A DNA stretch of 64,000 nt. Source: an uncultured Lachnospiraceae bacterium. Lineage in GTDB: Bacteria > Bacillota > Clostridia > Lachnospirales > Lachnospiraceae. The notes under the pieces are model-generated. The model had not been told where the DNA came from, did no database searches, and saw only the letters and a program-made list of their open reading frames with translations. Location of the stretch: contig CAJTRL010000001.1 of the NCBI GenBank assembly GCA_910578715.1, positions 62,001 through 126,000 of the forward strand, written 5' to 3'. Both the position numbers and the translations under genes were made by a program. The first letter of the stretch is position 1, and each line of letters starts with the position of its first letter. Below are positions 17,675 through 26,282 of this stretch, in pieces.

Positions 17675-18080
17675 TGCAGAAATCGGAGATGTTAAAGACG
17701 ATATTCCGAATCGTTTTGTTTTTAACCGGGAAACTGACATAATCCACCACATAATGCCGGCGCATCCGGTCATAGGTGTTGCTGTATGCGCCGCCGAGCA
17801 GAAGAGCGAGCCCGGTTTTTAGCAGACGGCTGCCCTTACAGCTGAAAGTTACGAGGAAAAGAACGGTCATTGCCAGTGTCAGCGCAATCGACAAAACGGC
17901 GACAAAACCGCTCTTTTTTTCGCCCATATTCAGGAAAGCTCCTTTGTTGTGATGCTTTCTGAGCAGAAAAAGACCGTTTCCAAGCGGTCTTTCCGTTCCT
18001 TCCGGTAGTTTTTGCTCTATCAGATTCTTGATTCCCATATCCAGAAAAAAGAGAGTAGCGGCGATTGCGGCATATATCAT
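17622..18080 (-). CDS. lspA: Lipoprotein signal peptidase (signal peptidase II)
   Basis: LspA cleaves signal peptides of prolipoproteins in the membrane. There are four membrane segments and the two catalytic-Asp motifs: NTYDR, followed by HYVVDYVSF, and FNISDFCI. LFFLDMGIKN is the N-terminal block. I choose ATG 18080, preceded by AAAGGA at 10-nt spacing, giving 152 residues, the usual family length. In-frame ATGs at 18110 and 18122 would add a short polar leader. The gene overlaps the 3' end of the YesL gene. It is not next to rluD or ileS, so it may be a second copy. Confidence 0.88.
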   Translation of the reverse strand: MIYAAIAATLFFLDMGIKNLIEQKLPEGTERPLGNGLFLLRKHHNKGAFLNMGEKKSGFVAVLSIALTLAMTVLFLVTFSCKGSRLLKTGLALLLGGAYSNTYDRMRRHYVVDYVSFPVKNKTIRNIVFNISDFCIMIGALLMVLGSAKSAP

Positions 18081-18141
18081 GGTCTCGTAGTCCTTTCGTT
18101 TGCATGCCATTATGATACCCATGTAAAACGATGGTATAAAA

Positions 18142-19077
18142 CTACCGCGTTATCACGGTGCCGCTTTTACCTTTTATCGCATCCGCCACCGTGGAAAGCG
18201 ACGTAATCAGGACGCTTCCTTCCGGCACGGCTTCCAGGTAGGAAACGGCCGCTTCGATTTTGGGAAGCATTGTGCCTTTTTCAAATTCGCCTTTTGCCAG
18301 CAGTTCCTTTGCTTCGGCGACATTCATCCGTTCGATGGGCGTCTGGTCTTCTTTGCCGAAATTCCGGTATACGAAAGGAACGCTCGTTAATATAATCAGT
18401 TCATCCACATTCAGGTCTTTTGCCAGCTTGCCGGCGATGGAATCTTTTTCAATGACGGCTGACGCGCCTTTCAGCACGTGATTCTGTTCAATGACCGGAA
18501 TGCCGCCGCCGCCGCAGGCAATAACGACCTGACCGGCGTCCGCCAGCGTGCGGATGGCGTCGATTTCCACAATGTCAATGGGCTTGGGTGCGGCTACGAC
18601 ACGCCGGAAGCCCTTGCCGGGTTCTTCGATAACGTAATTTCCTTTCTTGATTTCCGTTTCGGAGTCTTCTTTGGACATATATCTGCCGATGACTTTCGTC
18701 GGTTCATAAAATGCTTCATCGTAAGGGTCTACGGTAACCTGTGTCAGAATTGTGCTGACAGGTTTGGAAATACCGCGGGCAAGCAGTTCGGTACGCAGGG
18801 CGTTCTGGATATCATAGCCGACATAGCCCTGGCTCATCGCGGAGCAGACACACATGGGCGCGGGAGTATAGTCGATATAGACGCGTCGAAGTTCCGTCAT
18901 CGCCTTGTGAATCATGCTGACCTGGGGGCCGTTGCTGTGGGTAATTGTCAGCTGATAATCGGCTTCTACCAGATTGGCGAGCGCTTTGGCGGTTATTTTC
19001 ACGGCATCCCATTGTTCCAGCGTGGTATAGCCTAATGCTTCATGTCCAAGAGATACAACAACTTTCTTTTTATTCAT
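18142..19077 (-). CDS. arcC: Carbamate kinase-like protein (variant ArcC)
   Basis: Amino-acid-kinase-fold carbamate kinase of 311 residues, which would interconvert carbamoyl phosphate plus ADP with carbamate plus ATP. ArcC landmarks are HSNGPQV, MSQGYVGYD, VDPYDEAF, ACGGGGIPV and SVP. The N-terminal phosphate-binding loop, normally ALGGNAL, reads SLGHEALG (residues 9-16), a marked change. I choose ATG 19077 (MNKKKVVVSL); an upstream ATG at 19089 sits directly on GAAAGG. No arginine deiminase or ornithine transcarbamylase lies beside it, so the carbamoyl-phosphate source is unclear. It may belong to a purine or oxamate-type catabolic branch. Confidence 0.85.
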   Translation of the reverse strand: MNKKKVVVSLGHEALGYTTLEQWDAVKITAKALANLVEADYQLTITHSNGPQVSMIHKAMTELRRVYIDYTPAPMCVCSAMSQGYVGYDIQNALRTELLARGISKPVSTILTQVTVDPYDEAFYEPTKVIGRYMSKEDSETEIKKGNYVIEEPGKGFRRVVAAPKPIDIVEIDAIRTLADAGQVVIACGGGGIPVIEQNHVLKGASAVIEKDSIAGKLAKDLNVDELIILTSVPFVYRNFGKEDQTPIERMNVAEAKELLAKGEFEKGTMLPKIEAAVSYLEAVPEGSVLITSLSTVADAIKGKSGTVITR

Positions 19078-19352
19078 AATGATATCCATACCTTTCTCGC
19101 AGTATGCTGCCTTTTTCAAGATGCTCTCATTGTATCAAAAAGTAAGAGCTTTTTCAACCGGAAGTATTTTTTTTTCGGCAGTTTTCGGCTTTTCCATGTT
19201 GACAGTTCCGGTCGGAATGGGTAATATTAAAGTAAGGTTACAGGAATCTGCCGAAAGCGTTTTTCCGCACTTTTTTGTATGATGGGAAGAACGTGGACAG
19301 GCAGTTCATATTTTTTTACGGGGATTACGTTATCAAAACGGGAAAGGGCTGT

Positions 19353-21032
19353 ATGGGGAAAAAAGATTTGCAGAACATGCCGATTGAACAGATAAAGGCT
19401 TTTATGGATGTATTGCAGAAGTCTTCGGACGCCTATCTGTTCATACTGGACCTTGCTTCTGACGTTTATATGATTCCAGAGAGACTGACCGAAAGAGTCA
19501 ATCTTCCGTCAACGAGAATCGAGCACTGCACGGAGGCGTTAAAAGAGGTTATTCATCCGTCCGATTATCAGATGGTGGTGGATGACATCACAAAATGCGC
19601 TTCGGGAGAACAGGAAGTTCATGATTTGGAATACCGGTGGATGAGCCGTGACAACCGGGTTATGTGGATAAGCTGCCGGGGAACCGTGGTGACGGGAGAA
19701 GATGGCCATAAACTGCTGGTCGGCAAAATCACGGAGCTTGGAAGGAAGGCAAAGGCCGACAACGTAACCGGACTGCGCAGAGAGACGCGGTTCCGTCTGG
19801 ATGCGGAAGAGATTCTGCGGGACAGGCCGGAATCTATCCGGTACTGTATGCGGATAGGAATCGATAATTTCAAAGAAATTAACGAAAAAGACGGCGTGGA
19901 AGCCGGAGACGAAATTCTATATAAAATGTCGAGGTGCATTACGGAAACGGTGACTGAAAATGTGGATGTTTACCGCCTCGTAGCCGATGAATTTATGATA
20001 ATGGATGCGGTTTCCGGTCCCGAAGCGAATCCCGCAAAGGTTTATAAGCAGATTTGCGCCAGAGTGGCGGAAGTGGTGCGTGAAAACGATTACAGCAGAT
20101 TCTATACGATATCGGCCGGCGTTTTGGATGAGAACTTCCAGGGGAAGAACAGCGACGAACTGATGCGTCTCTCGGAATTTGCCCTGAACGAGGCGAAGCG
20201 GCACGGCAAAAATCAAATGGCATTGTTCTGCCAGGAAGACTATAATCAGTATCTGAAACAGCTGGATATGCGTAAAGAGCTGAGAAGGGATATTGCCAGT
20301 CAGTTTCGTGGTTTTCAGGTGTATTACCAGCCAATCGTCAATGCCGATAACTATAAGGTGGTGGGCGCGGAGGCGCTTCTTCGGTGGAACAGCGAAAAGT
20401 ACGGAAACGTTTCTCCGGCCGTCATGATTCCGATTATGGAAGAGAGCGGCCTGATTATCCCGGTAGGGCGGTATGTTCTGTGGGAAGCGGCTAAGATGTG
20501 CAAAAAGTGGCAGGCGGTTATTCCGGGATTTCATGTCAATGTGAATTTATCCTACGTTCAGGTGCATAAGAGTGATTTGATGAACGATGTGGAAGCGTGC
20601 ATTAAAGAAGTGGGAATCACGCCGGAAAGTCTTGTGCTGGAACTGACGGAGAGCGGCTATATTGAAACGGATAATCGGATTCAGGCGCTTTTCCGCGACC
20701 TGAAAGAGAAAAAGATTAACCTTGCCATCGACGATTTTGGGACAGGCTACTCCAATATGCGTTATCTGAAAGAGATTGCGGCCAAGACGATTAAGCTGGA
20801 CAGAAGTTTTGTTTTACAGGCTTTGCAGAACGAATATGACTATACCATAATTTGTCATTTAATTAATATGATACACAGCGTAGGCTCAAATGTGTGCATG
20901 GAAGGCATCGAGTTTTCACATGAGCTGGAAAAGATGAAACAGGCAGGTCCTGATTTGATTCAGGGTTACCTGTTTGGAAGGCCGGCGCCCGCGGAAGAAT
21001 TTGAGGAGAGCTTTCTCACAGGTTCTCTCTGA
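19353..21032 (+). CDS. PAS - degenerate GGDEF - EAL cyclic-di-GMP phosphodiesterase
   Basis: Signalling protein of 559 residues. A PAS-like sensor covers about 20-130, a GGDEF-fold domain about 135-290 and an EAL domain about 305-555. The GGDEF signature reads VADEF (210-214), so cyclase activity is unlikely and the domain may bind GTP as a regulator. The EAL side looks intact: E340-A-L, NVNLSYVQ, ELTES, DDFGTGYS, KLDRSF and EGIE. Net c-di-GMP breakdown is expected. ATG 19353 has AAAGGG just upstream; the longer frame from 19275 lacks one. There is no membrane segment. The 3' end overlaps the convergent LacI gene by 17 bp. Confidence 0.9.
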   Translation: MGKKDLQNMPIEQIKAFMDVLQKSSDAYLFILDLASDVYMIPERLTERVNLPSTRIEHCTEALKEVIHPSDYQMVVDDITKCASGEQEVHDLEYRWMSRDNRVMWISCRGTVVTGEDGHKLLVGKITELGRKAKADNVTGLRRETRFRLDAEEILRDRPESIRYCMRIGIDNFKEINEKDGVEAGDEILYKMSRCITETVTENVDVYRLVADEFMIMDAVSGPEANPAKVYKQICARVAEVVRENDYSRFYTISAGVLDENFQGKNSDELMRLSEFALNEAKRHGKNQMALFCQEDYNQYLKQLDMRKELRRDIASQFRGFQVYYQPIVNADNYKVVGAEALLRWNSEKYGNVSPAVMIPIMEESGLIIPVGRYVLWEAAKMCKKWQAVIPGFHVNVNLSYVQVHKSDLMNDVEACIKEVGITPESLVLELTESGYIETDNRIQALFRDLKEKKINLAIDDFGTGYSNMRYLKEIAAKTIKLDRSFVLQALQNEYDYTIICHLINMIHSVGSNVCMEGIEFSHELEKMKQAGPDLIQGYLFGRPAPAEEFEESFLTGSL

Positions 21033-22032
21033 TGCGGACGTCGATATCCACATAGTTATATTCCGACTGCGGAGATTCTCCCGTAGTCAGATTTGCAAAA
21101 AGAATATCGAGGGGTCTGGAACCCTGTAATTCGGGCTGTTGGCAGATAGTAGCTGCTATCAGCCCTTTTTCTATCAGCCTTCTGGTCGTTTCCACCATGT
21201 CGTAGGTAAATACTTTAATATCGTACTGGCGGCCGGATTCGATAACGGCCCGGCAGCCGCCATAGACGCCTCCTGCGGTAAAATAGAGCGCGTTTATCTC
21301 CGGATGGGATTTTAAAAGCCGGGCGGTCATTTCATAGCTTTCAAAGTCATCGTCCTGATTTGTAACCGTGGCGGAAATATGGATGTTTTCGCAGTCTTTT
21401 ATGACATCTTTAAAGCCGGCGATGCGTTCCGTGTGGCACAGAACATTGACGGAGCCGGAAATGATGCCCGTGTAGACCTGGCCGGAGGTCATCAGGCGCA
21501 TTAGTCCGGCGGCGGTCTGGCCGGAACGGTAATAATTGCAGCCCACATAGGCGATTCGCCTGGAATTTTCGATGTCAGTATTTAATGTGACGACAGGAAT
21601 ATTTTTTTCATATAATTCGTTGATTTTACGCCGGACGGCATTGTCGTTATAAGGAGAAAGGGCAAGCCCGTTTACGCCTTCCGATGCGAGTTCGTCGATG
21701 GCGGAAAGCTGTTCTTCCCTGTCATAGTCGGTCTGCCTGATGAGCACGGTGCAGTTATAATTTTCCAGCTCTTCTGCTTTTTCCTGAATGCCGAGGAGCA
21801 CGTCTTCATAGAATGGATTTCCTCTGCCGAGAAGCACGACGCCGAGTTTCAGTTTCCGCTTCTGGGCAGCAAGAACAATACCGGCCCTGTTCGGGCGGTA
21901 ATCGAGCGACTGCGCGATTTCCAGTATTTTTTCCGCTGTTTTGGGACTGACGGCTCCGCGGTGGTTTAAAACACGGTCTACCGTGCCCCTCGATACGCCG
22001 GCCAGCGCCGCAATTTCTTTGATGGTTGCCAT
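21016..22032 (-). CDS. LacI family transcriptional regulator
   Basis: Regulator of 338 residues. The N-terminal helix-turn-helix is TIKEIAALAGVSRGTVDRVL with a hinge near YRPN. A periplasmic-binding-protein-like sugar-sensing domain follows, opening KLGVVLLGRGNPFYEDVL. It is divergent from the xylulokinase, DUF4867 and isomerase operon and probably represses it until its sugar is present. A TAACGTTA palindrome lies 38 bp upstream of its start. No Shine-Dalgarno stands out except GGGGAGAAACC. Confidence 0.93.
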   Translation of the reverse strand: MATIKEIAALAGVSRGTVDRVLNHRGAVSPKTAEKILEIAQSLDYRPNRAGIVLAAQKRKLKLGVVLLGRGNPFYEDVLLGIQEKAEELENYNCTVLIRQTDYDREEQLSAIDELASEGVNGLALSPYNDNAVRRKINELYEKNIPVVTLNTDIENSRRIAYVGCNYYRSGQTAAGLMRLMTSGQVYTGIISGSVNVLCHTERIAGFKDVIKDCENIHISATVTNQDDDFESYEMTARLLKSHPEINALYFTAGGVYGGCRAVIESGRQYDIKVFTYDMVETTRRLIEKGLIAATICQQPELQGSRPLDILFANLTTGESPQSEYNYVDIDVRIRENL

Positions 22033-22069
22033 AGGTTTCTCCCCATGTGTTTTCCGTTGTCTGTTTCTC

Positions 22070-22077
22070 TAACGTTA
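22070..22077. promoter_or_regulatory. Candidate LacI-family operator core
   Basis: TAACGTTA is a perfect 8-bp palindrome with the central CG typical of LacI-family sites. It lies between lacI and its divergent operon and is probably autoregulatory. No second copy was found near the xylulokinase promoter. Confidence 0.4.
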
Positions 22078-22143
22078 CCATAAACGGGGAAGGGAAGTCA
22101 AATGGAACAGTGCGGGCCGCTTACACTCGACGTAATAGTTCAA

Positions 22144-22302
22144 CCTTCGCCGTGACGGAGCATCGTTCTCTGGCGGAGGCCCTGTAAAAATGTCGGCACT
22201 TAGTGAAAAAGGCGCTCTGCGTCTTTTGAGCTTAGTACCGCTACATTTTTAGCGGAGCGAAAGCGCGCCTCCAAAGAGAACGATGCTCTGTCACGGCGGA
22301 GG
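22144..22302 (+). repeat. Palindromic intergenic element, copy A
   Basis: Imperfect palindrome of 159 bp. The outer arms from 22148 (CGCCGTGAC) match those ending at 22298 (GTCACGGCG). They run inward through GCATCGTTCTCT (22160-22171) and AGAGAACGATGC (22275-22286). Inside are a second stem TAAAAATGT/ACATTTTTA (22185, 22243) and a third AAAGGCGC/GCGTCTTT, with CTTAGTACCG. There is no open reading frame. The rest of the 433-bp gap between lacI and the kinase holds the operator (22070) and promoter (22343). Confidence 0.85.
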
Positions 22303-22342
22303 CTCATCTGCCACCGATTATCGGAAAAAGTGCCGCGGAGCC

Positions 22343-22371
22343 TTGATTTTCTCCGAAAGAAAGGGTATGAT
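22343..22371 (+). promoter_or_regulatory. Promoter of the xylulokinase operon
   Basis: TTGATT (22343-22348), 17-bp spacer, TATGAT (22366-22371). It lies 95 bp before the kinase start and downstream of palindrome copy A, so the palindrome is not in this transcript's leader. Confidence 0.6.
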
Positions 22372-22465
22372 AAAAGAAACGTGCCCGTGCACACAGCGCC
22401 TTGATGTATTACGCTTCCGGCGGAAGGGAGCTGTTGGCTGCGGGGAGAAGTGAAGGAGGGTTACG

Positions 22466-23935
22466 ATGCTGTATATAGGCGTAGATTTGGGAACATCAGC
22501 GGTTAAATTACTTTTGATGGATGGTCAGGGGGAAATACGGAATATTGTTTCGAAAGAATATCCCCTGTATTTTCCGCATCCGGGCTGGTCGGAGCAGAAG
22601 CCGGAGGACTGGTATGCGCAGACAATTGCCGGTATCAAAGAACTGTTAAAGGATTTCGACAGGAGCCAGGTGGCGGGCATCAGCTTTGGCGGACAGATGC
22701 ACGGTCTTGTGATTCTCGATGAGAACGATGAAGTCATCAGGCCGGCCATTTTGTGGAATGACGGAAGAACTTCCGAAGAATGCGATTATCTGAACAATGT
22801 GATTGGAAAAGACAAACTGTCCGAATATACGGCAAACATTTCTTTTACCGGATTTACCGCGCCGAAAATTCTCTGGGTGAAAAATAAAGAGCCGGAAAAT
22901 TTTGCAAGAATCCGTAAAATCATGCTGCCGAAGGATTATATTGCCTATAAACTGACGGGCGTTCACTGTACCGATGTATCGGATGCTTCGGGCATGCTGA
23001 TATTCGATGTGAAGAACCGCCGCTGGTCAAAGGAAATGTGCGATATCTGCGGCGTGAAGGAAGAACAGCTTGCAGGTATTTTTGAAAGCTATGAAACGGT
23101 CGGAACGGTGCTTCCGTCGGTTGCGGAAGAACTGGGAATATCTCCGGAGGTCAAAGTGGCGGCCGGAGCGGGCGACAATGCGGCGGCGGCCGTGGGAACC
23201 GGAACGGTCGGAGACGGCATGTGCAACATATCTCTTGGGACAAGTGGAACGATTTTCATTTCCTCCGATAAATTCGGAGTGGATAAATACAATGCGCTGC
23301 ATGCTTTTGCACATGCGGACGGGCACTATCATCTGATGGGCTGTATGCTGAGTGCGGCTTCCTGTAATAAATGGTGGATGGATGATATCATCGGAACAAA
23401 CGATTATGGCGCACAGCAGAAAGAGATTACGAAGCTCGGTGAGAACCATGTTTATTTTCTGCCTTATCTGATGGGAGAACGTTCTCCGCACAACAATCCG
23501 AATGCGAGAGGAACTTTTATCGGCATGACGATGGATACGACGAGAGCAGATATGACACAGGCTGTTCTGGAAGGGGTAGCCTTTGCGCTGCGGGATTCCT
23601 TTGAAGTGGCGAAGTCGCTCGGTATTAAAATTGACAGAACAAAAATTTGCGGCGGCGGTGCGAAGAGTCCGCTATGGAAAAAAATCATTGCAAATGTCCT
23701 GAATTTAAAAGTTGACATTATAGAAAGCGAAGAGGGCCCGGCGATGGGCGGCGCGATGCTGGCGGCGGTTGCCTGTGGCGAGTATGCGGACGTCGAAGAA
23801 GCGGCGGCCAAAATCGTTAAAGTAGTCGATACGGTAGAACCGACACCGGAACTGGTGGAAAAATATGAAGCGCGTTATCAGCAGTTTAAGGAGATTTATC
23901 CGGCGTGCAGGGAATTGTTCGATAAAATTCAGTAA
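22466..23935 (+). CDS. xylB: Xylulokinase (FGGY family carbohydrate kinase)
   Basis: FGGY kinase of 489 residues, phosphorylating D-xylulose or a related ketose with ATP. Hallmarks are GVDLGTSAVKLLLMD at the N-terminus, GGQMHGLV, ILWNDGRT and GAGDNAAAAVGTGTV, the last two close to XylB. LGTSGT and GGGAKSPLWKK follow in the ATPase half. GGAGGG supports the start. It heads an operon with a DUF4867 protein and an isomerase-like protein and is divergent from LacI. The partner isomerase resembles fucose/arabinose enzymes rather than XylA, so the real substrate may be another ketose. Confidence 0.92.
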   Translation: MLYIGVDLGTSAVKLLLMDGQGEIRNIVSKEYPLYFPHPGWSEQKPEDWYAQTIAGIKELLKDFDRSQVAGISFGGQMHGLVILDENDEVIRPAILWNDGRTSEECDYLNNVIGKDKLSEYTANISFTGFTAPKILWVKNKEPENFARIRKIMLPKDYIAYKLTGVHCTDVSDASGMLIFDVKNRRWSKEMCDICGVKEEQLAGIFESYETVGTVLPSVAEELGISPEVKVAAGAGDNAAAAVGTGTVGDGMCNISLGTSGTIFISSDKFGVDKYNALHAFAHADGHYHLMGCMLSAASCNKWWMDDIIGTNDYGAQQKEITKLGENHVYFLPYLMGERSPHNNPNARGTFIGMTMDTTRADMTQAVLEGVAFALRDSFEVAKSLGIKIDRTKICGGGAKSPLWKKIIANVLNLKVDIIESEEGPAMGGAMLAAVACGEYADVEEAAAKIVKVVDTVEPTPELVEKYEARYQQFKEIYPACRELFDKIQ

Positions 23936-24038
23936 CCGGCGGAGGAAAATCCTGGTAAGGAGACTTCTGTAAAAAAATGATGTGACTGCGTATGAGACTT
24001 ACATGTTATTATGAATAAAGGGAAAGGAGTTCAAAAGT

Positions 24039-24662
24039 ATGGAAATTAAAAACATTACAGACCCCGCATTCCGCAAATATGGCAGAGTGGTTCAGGGAAT
24101 CGATTTCAGCGACCTGGTGGAAGCGATTAAGAAGGAGACGCCTCTGCCGGAGGGGGTTGCTTACGAGCCGTCCATTGCCGCGCTGGAAGCGACGGCTGCG
24201 GCAAAGGAGCTTCAGAAAAAGACTTATGGCGAGCTGCCCATCGAAGTCGGTTACTGCAACGGCCACAATTATAAACTGAATGCAATCGAGTATCACAGAA
24301 GTTCAGAAATAAACGTGGCGGCAACGGATGCGGTCCTGATTGTCGGCATGCAGCAGGATATTACGGATGATTTTACCTATGACACGTCATTGATGGAGGC
24401 TTTCCTCGTACCGGAAGGCACAGCGGTGGAAATTTATGCGACGACCCTTCATTACGCGCCGTGCAGCGCGGATGACGGCGGCTTCAAAGTGGGAATCGTT
24501 TTGCCGGCGGGGACGAATTATCCGTTACAGAATGCGCATGAAGGCTGGGAAGACGCGCTGATTACAGCACAGAACAAATGGCTTATCGGCCATGCGGAAG
24601 GCGGTCTGGATGCGGGCGCGCATATCGGACTGGTTGGGAAAAATCTGGACATTCGCGAATAG
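24039..24662 (+). CDS. DUF4867 family protein
   Basis: Protein of 207 residues with the look of the DUF4867 family: KYGRVVQGIDFSDLV near the start, GYCNGHNYKLNAIEYHRSSE in the middle, and a cupin-like C-terminal half ending IGLVGKNLDIRE. The family is uncharacterised and recurs beside sugar kinases and isomerases. A C4-type ketose/aldose mutarotation or isomerisation aid is conceivable but not shown. It lies 39 bp before the isomerase-like gene and is probably co-transcribed with the kinase. AAAGGAG supports the start. Confidence 0.8.
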   Translation: MEIKNITDPAFRKYGRVVQGIDFSDLVEAIKKETPLPEGVAYEPSIAALEATAAAKELQKKTYGELPIEVGYCNGHNYKLNAIEYHRSSEINVAATDAVLIVGMQQDITDDFTYDTSLMEAFLVPEGTAVEIYATTLHYAPCSADDGGFKVGIVLPAGTNYPLQNAHEGWEDALITAQNKWLIGHAEGGLDAGAHIGLVGKNLDIRE

Positions 24663-24701
24663 TATATCACCGGTAGAACCGGTTAAAGGAGGATATCATC
24701 T

Positions 24702-26186
24702 ATGAACAATTTACCAAAAGTAAAAATCGGTATCGTGGCGGTAAGCCGTGACTGCTTCCCGGCATCCCTGGCAGTCAACAGAAGAAAGGCGCTGGTAGAG
24801 GCTTACAACAAGGCATATGATGCGGCAGACATTTACGAATGTCCCATCTGCATTATCGAGAGCGAAATCGATATGGTCAATGCCCTGAAAGATATCAAAG
24901 AGAACGGCTGTAATGCCCTTTGCGTATATCTTGGCAATTTTGGACCGGAAATTTCCGAAACACTTCTTGCAAAACATTTTGAAGGCCCCAAGATGTTCGT
25001 GGCGGCGGCGGAAGAGTCCCAGAACGATTTGATTCAGGGCCGCGGCGACGCATATTGCGGTATGCTGAATGCGAGCTACAATTTGAAACTCCGCAATGTA
25101 AGGGCTTATATCCCGGAATATCCGGTAGGCGATGCGGAAGACTGTGCGAAAATGATTCATGAGTTCGTTCCGATTGCACGTGCCATTGCCGGACTGGCAA
25201 GCCTGAAAATTATTTCTTTCGGTCCCCGTCCGCTGAACTTCCTGGCATGTAACGCGCCAATCAAACAGCTTTACAATCTGGGCGTTGAAATCGAAGAAAA
25301 CTCAGAGCTCGATTTGTTTGAAGCGTTCAACAAGCATGAAGGCGATTCCCGTATTCCGGAAGTAGTGAAAGATATGGAAGCGGAGCTTGGCGAAGGCAAT
25401 AATAAGCCGGAAATTCTTCCGAAACTGGCGCAGTATGAGCTGACGCTGCTCGACTGGATTGAAGAGCACAAGGGTTATAGAGAGTATGTTGCGATTGCCG
25501 GAAAATGCTGGCCGGCGTTCCAGACACAGTTCGGCTTTGTTCCGTGCTATGTCAACAGCCGTCTGACAGGAAGAGGCATTCCGGTATCCTGTGAAGTGGA
25601 TATTTACGGCTGCCTGAGCGAGTTCATCGGCGAAGCGGTAAGCGACGATATCGTTACGCTGCTCGACATTAACAACTCCGTTCCGAAGGATATGTATAAA
25701 GAAGCGATTGAAAATAAATTTAGCTATCAGTATACAGATACCTTCATGGGCTTCCACTGTGGAAATACATGCTCCAAGAAACTTTCCAAGTGCAGTATGG
25801 AATACCAGATGATTATGGCAAGAAGCCTTCCGGAAGAAGTGACACAGGGTACGCTGGAAGGGGATATCGTTCCCGGGGATATCACGTTCTATCGTTTACA
25901 GAGTACGGCGGACAATATTCTGCGCGCATATGTGGCAGAGGGAGAAGTGCTTCCGGTTGCGACCAAATCGTTTGGCGGCATCGGCGTATTCGCGATTCCG
26001 GAGATGGGAAGATTCTACCGTCATGTGCTGATTGAAAAGAATTATCCGCACCACGGAGCGGTTGCATTCGGACATTATGGGAAAGCGCTGTTTGAAGTAT
26101 TCAAGTATATCGGCGTGGAAGTCGGAGAAATCGGCTACAACCAGCCGAAGAGCAATCCGTACCCGACGGAAAACCCGTTTGCATAA
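24702..26186 (+). CDS. L-fucose/L-arabinose isomerase family protein
   Basis: Protein of 494 residues with the fucose/arabinose isomerase fold. It has an N-terminal Rossmann-like region (KIGIVAVSRDCFPASLAVNR), a middle region including SFGPRPLNF, and C-terminal metal/substrate motifs with conserved Glu and His (CEVDIYGCLSEF, FHCGNTCSKK, HHGAVAFGHYGK). It probably interconverts an aldose and a ketose that the upstream kinase phosphorylates. The exact sugar is not determinable. AAAGGAGG precedes the start. It ends the operon at a terminator at 26242. Confidence 0.87.
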   Translation: MNNLPKVKIGIVAVSRDCFPASLAVNRRKALVEAYNKAYDAADIYECPICIIESEIDMVNALKDIKENGCNALCVYLGNFGPEISETLLAKHFEGPKMFVAAAEESQNDLIQGRGDAYCGMLNASYNLKLRNVRAYIPEYPVGDAEDCAKMIHEFVPIARAIAGLASLKIISFGPRPLNFLACNAPIKQLYNLGVEIEENSELDLFEAFNKHEGDSRIPEVVKDMEAELGEGNNKPEILPKLAQYELTLLDWIEEHKGYREYVAIAGKCWPAFQTQFGFVPCYVNSRLTGRGIPVSCEVDIYGCLSEFIGEAVSDDIVTLLDINNSVPKDMYKEAIENKFSYQYTDTFMGFHCGNTCSKKLSKCSMEYQMIMARSLPEEVTQGTLEGDIVPGDITFYRLQSTADNILRAYVAEGEVLPVATKSFGGIGVFAIPEMGRFYRHVLIEKNYPHHGAVAFGHYGKALFEVFKYIGVEVGEIGYNQPKSNPYPTENPFA

Positions 26187-26241
26187 AAGCGGACTGCGGG
26201 GAACATTGCGACAGATATTTTGTATCAAGTGTGAATATGAG

Positions 26242-26267
26242 AAAAGCACCGGTTATCCGGTGCTTTT
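26242..26267. terminator. Bidirectional terminator
   Basis: AAAAGCACCGG (26242-26252), loop TTAT, CCGGTGCTTTT (26257-26267): an 11-bp perfect stem with A/T runs both sides. It serves the isomerase operon (+) and the gene ending at 26283 (-). Confidence 0.9.
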
Positions 26268-26282
26268 CGTTTAAGTGCGATA

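Noticed and set aside
22144..22302. Insertion sequence at palindrome copy A
   Set aside because: There is no transposase frame, the length is under 210 bp in all copies, and outer ends differ between copies, so it is recorded as a structured repeat family instead.
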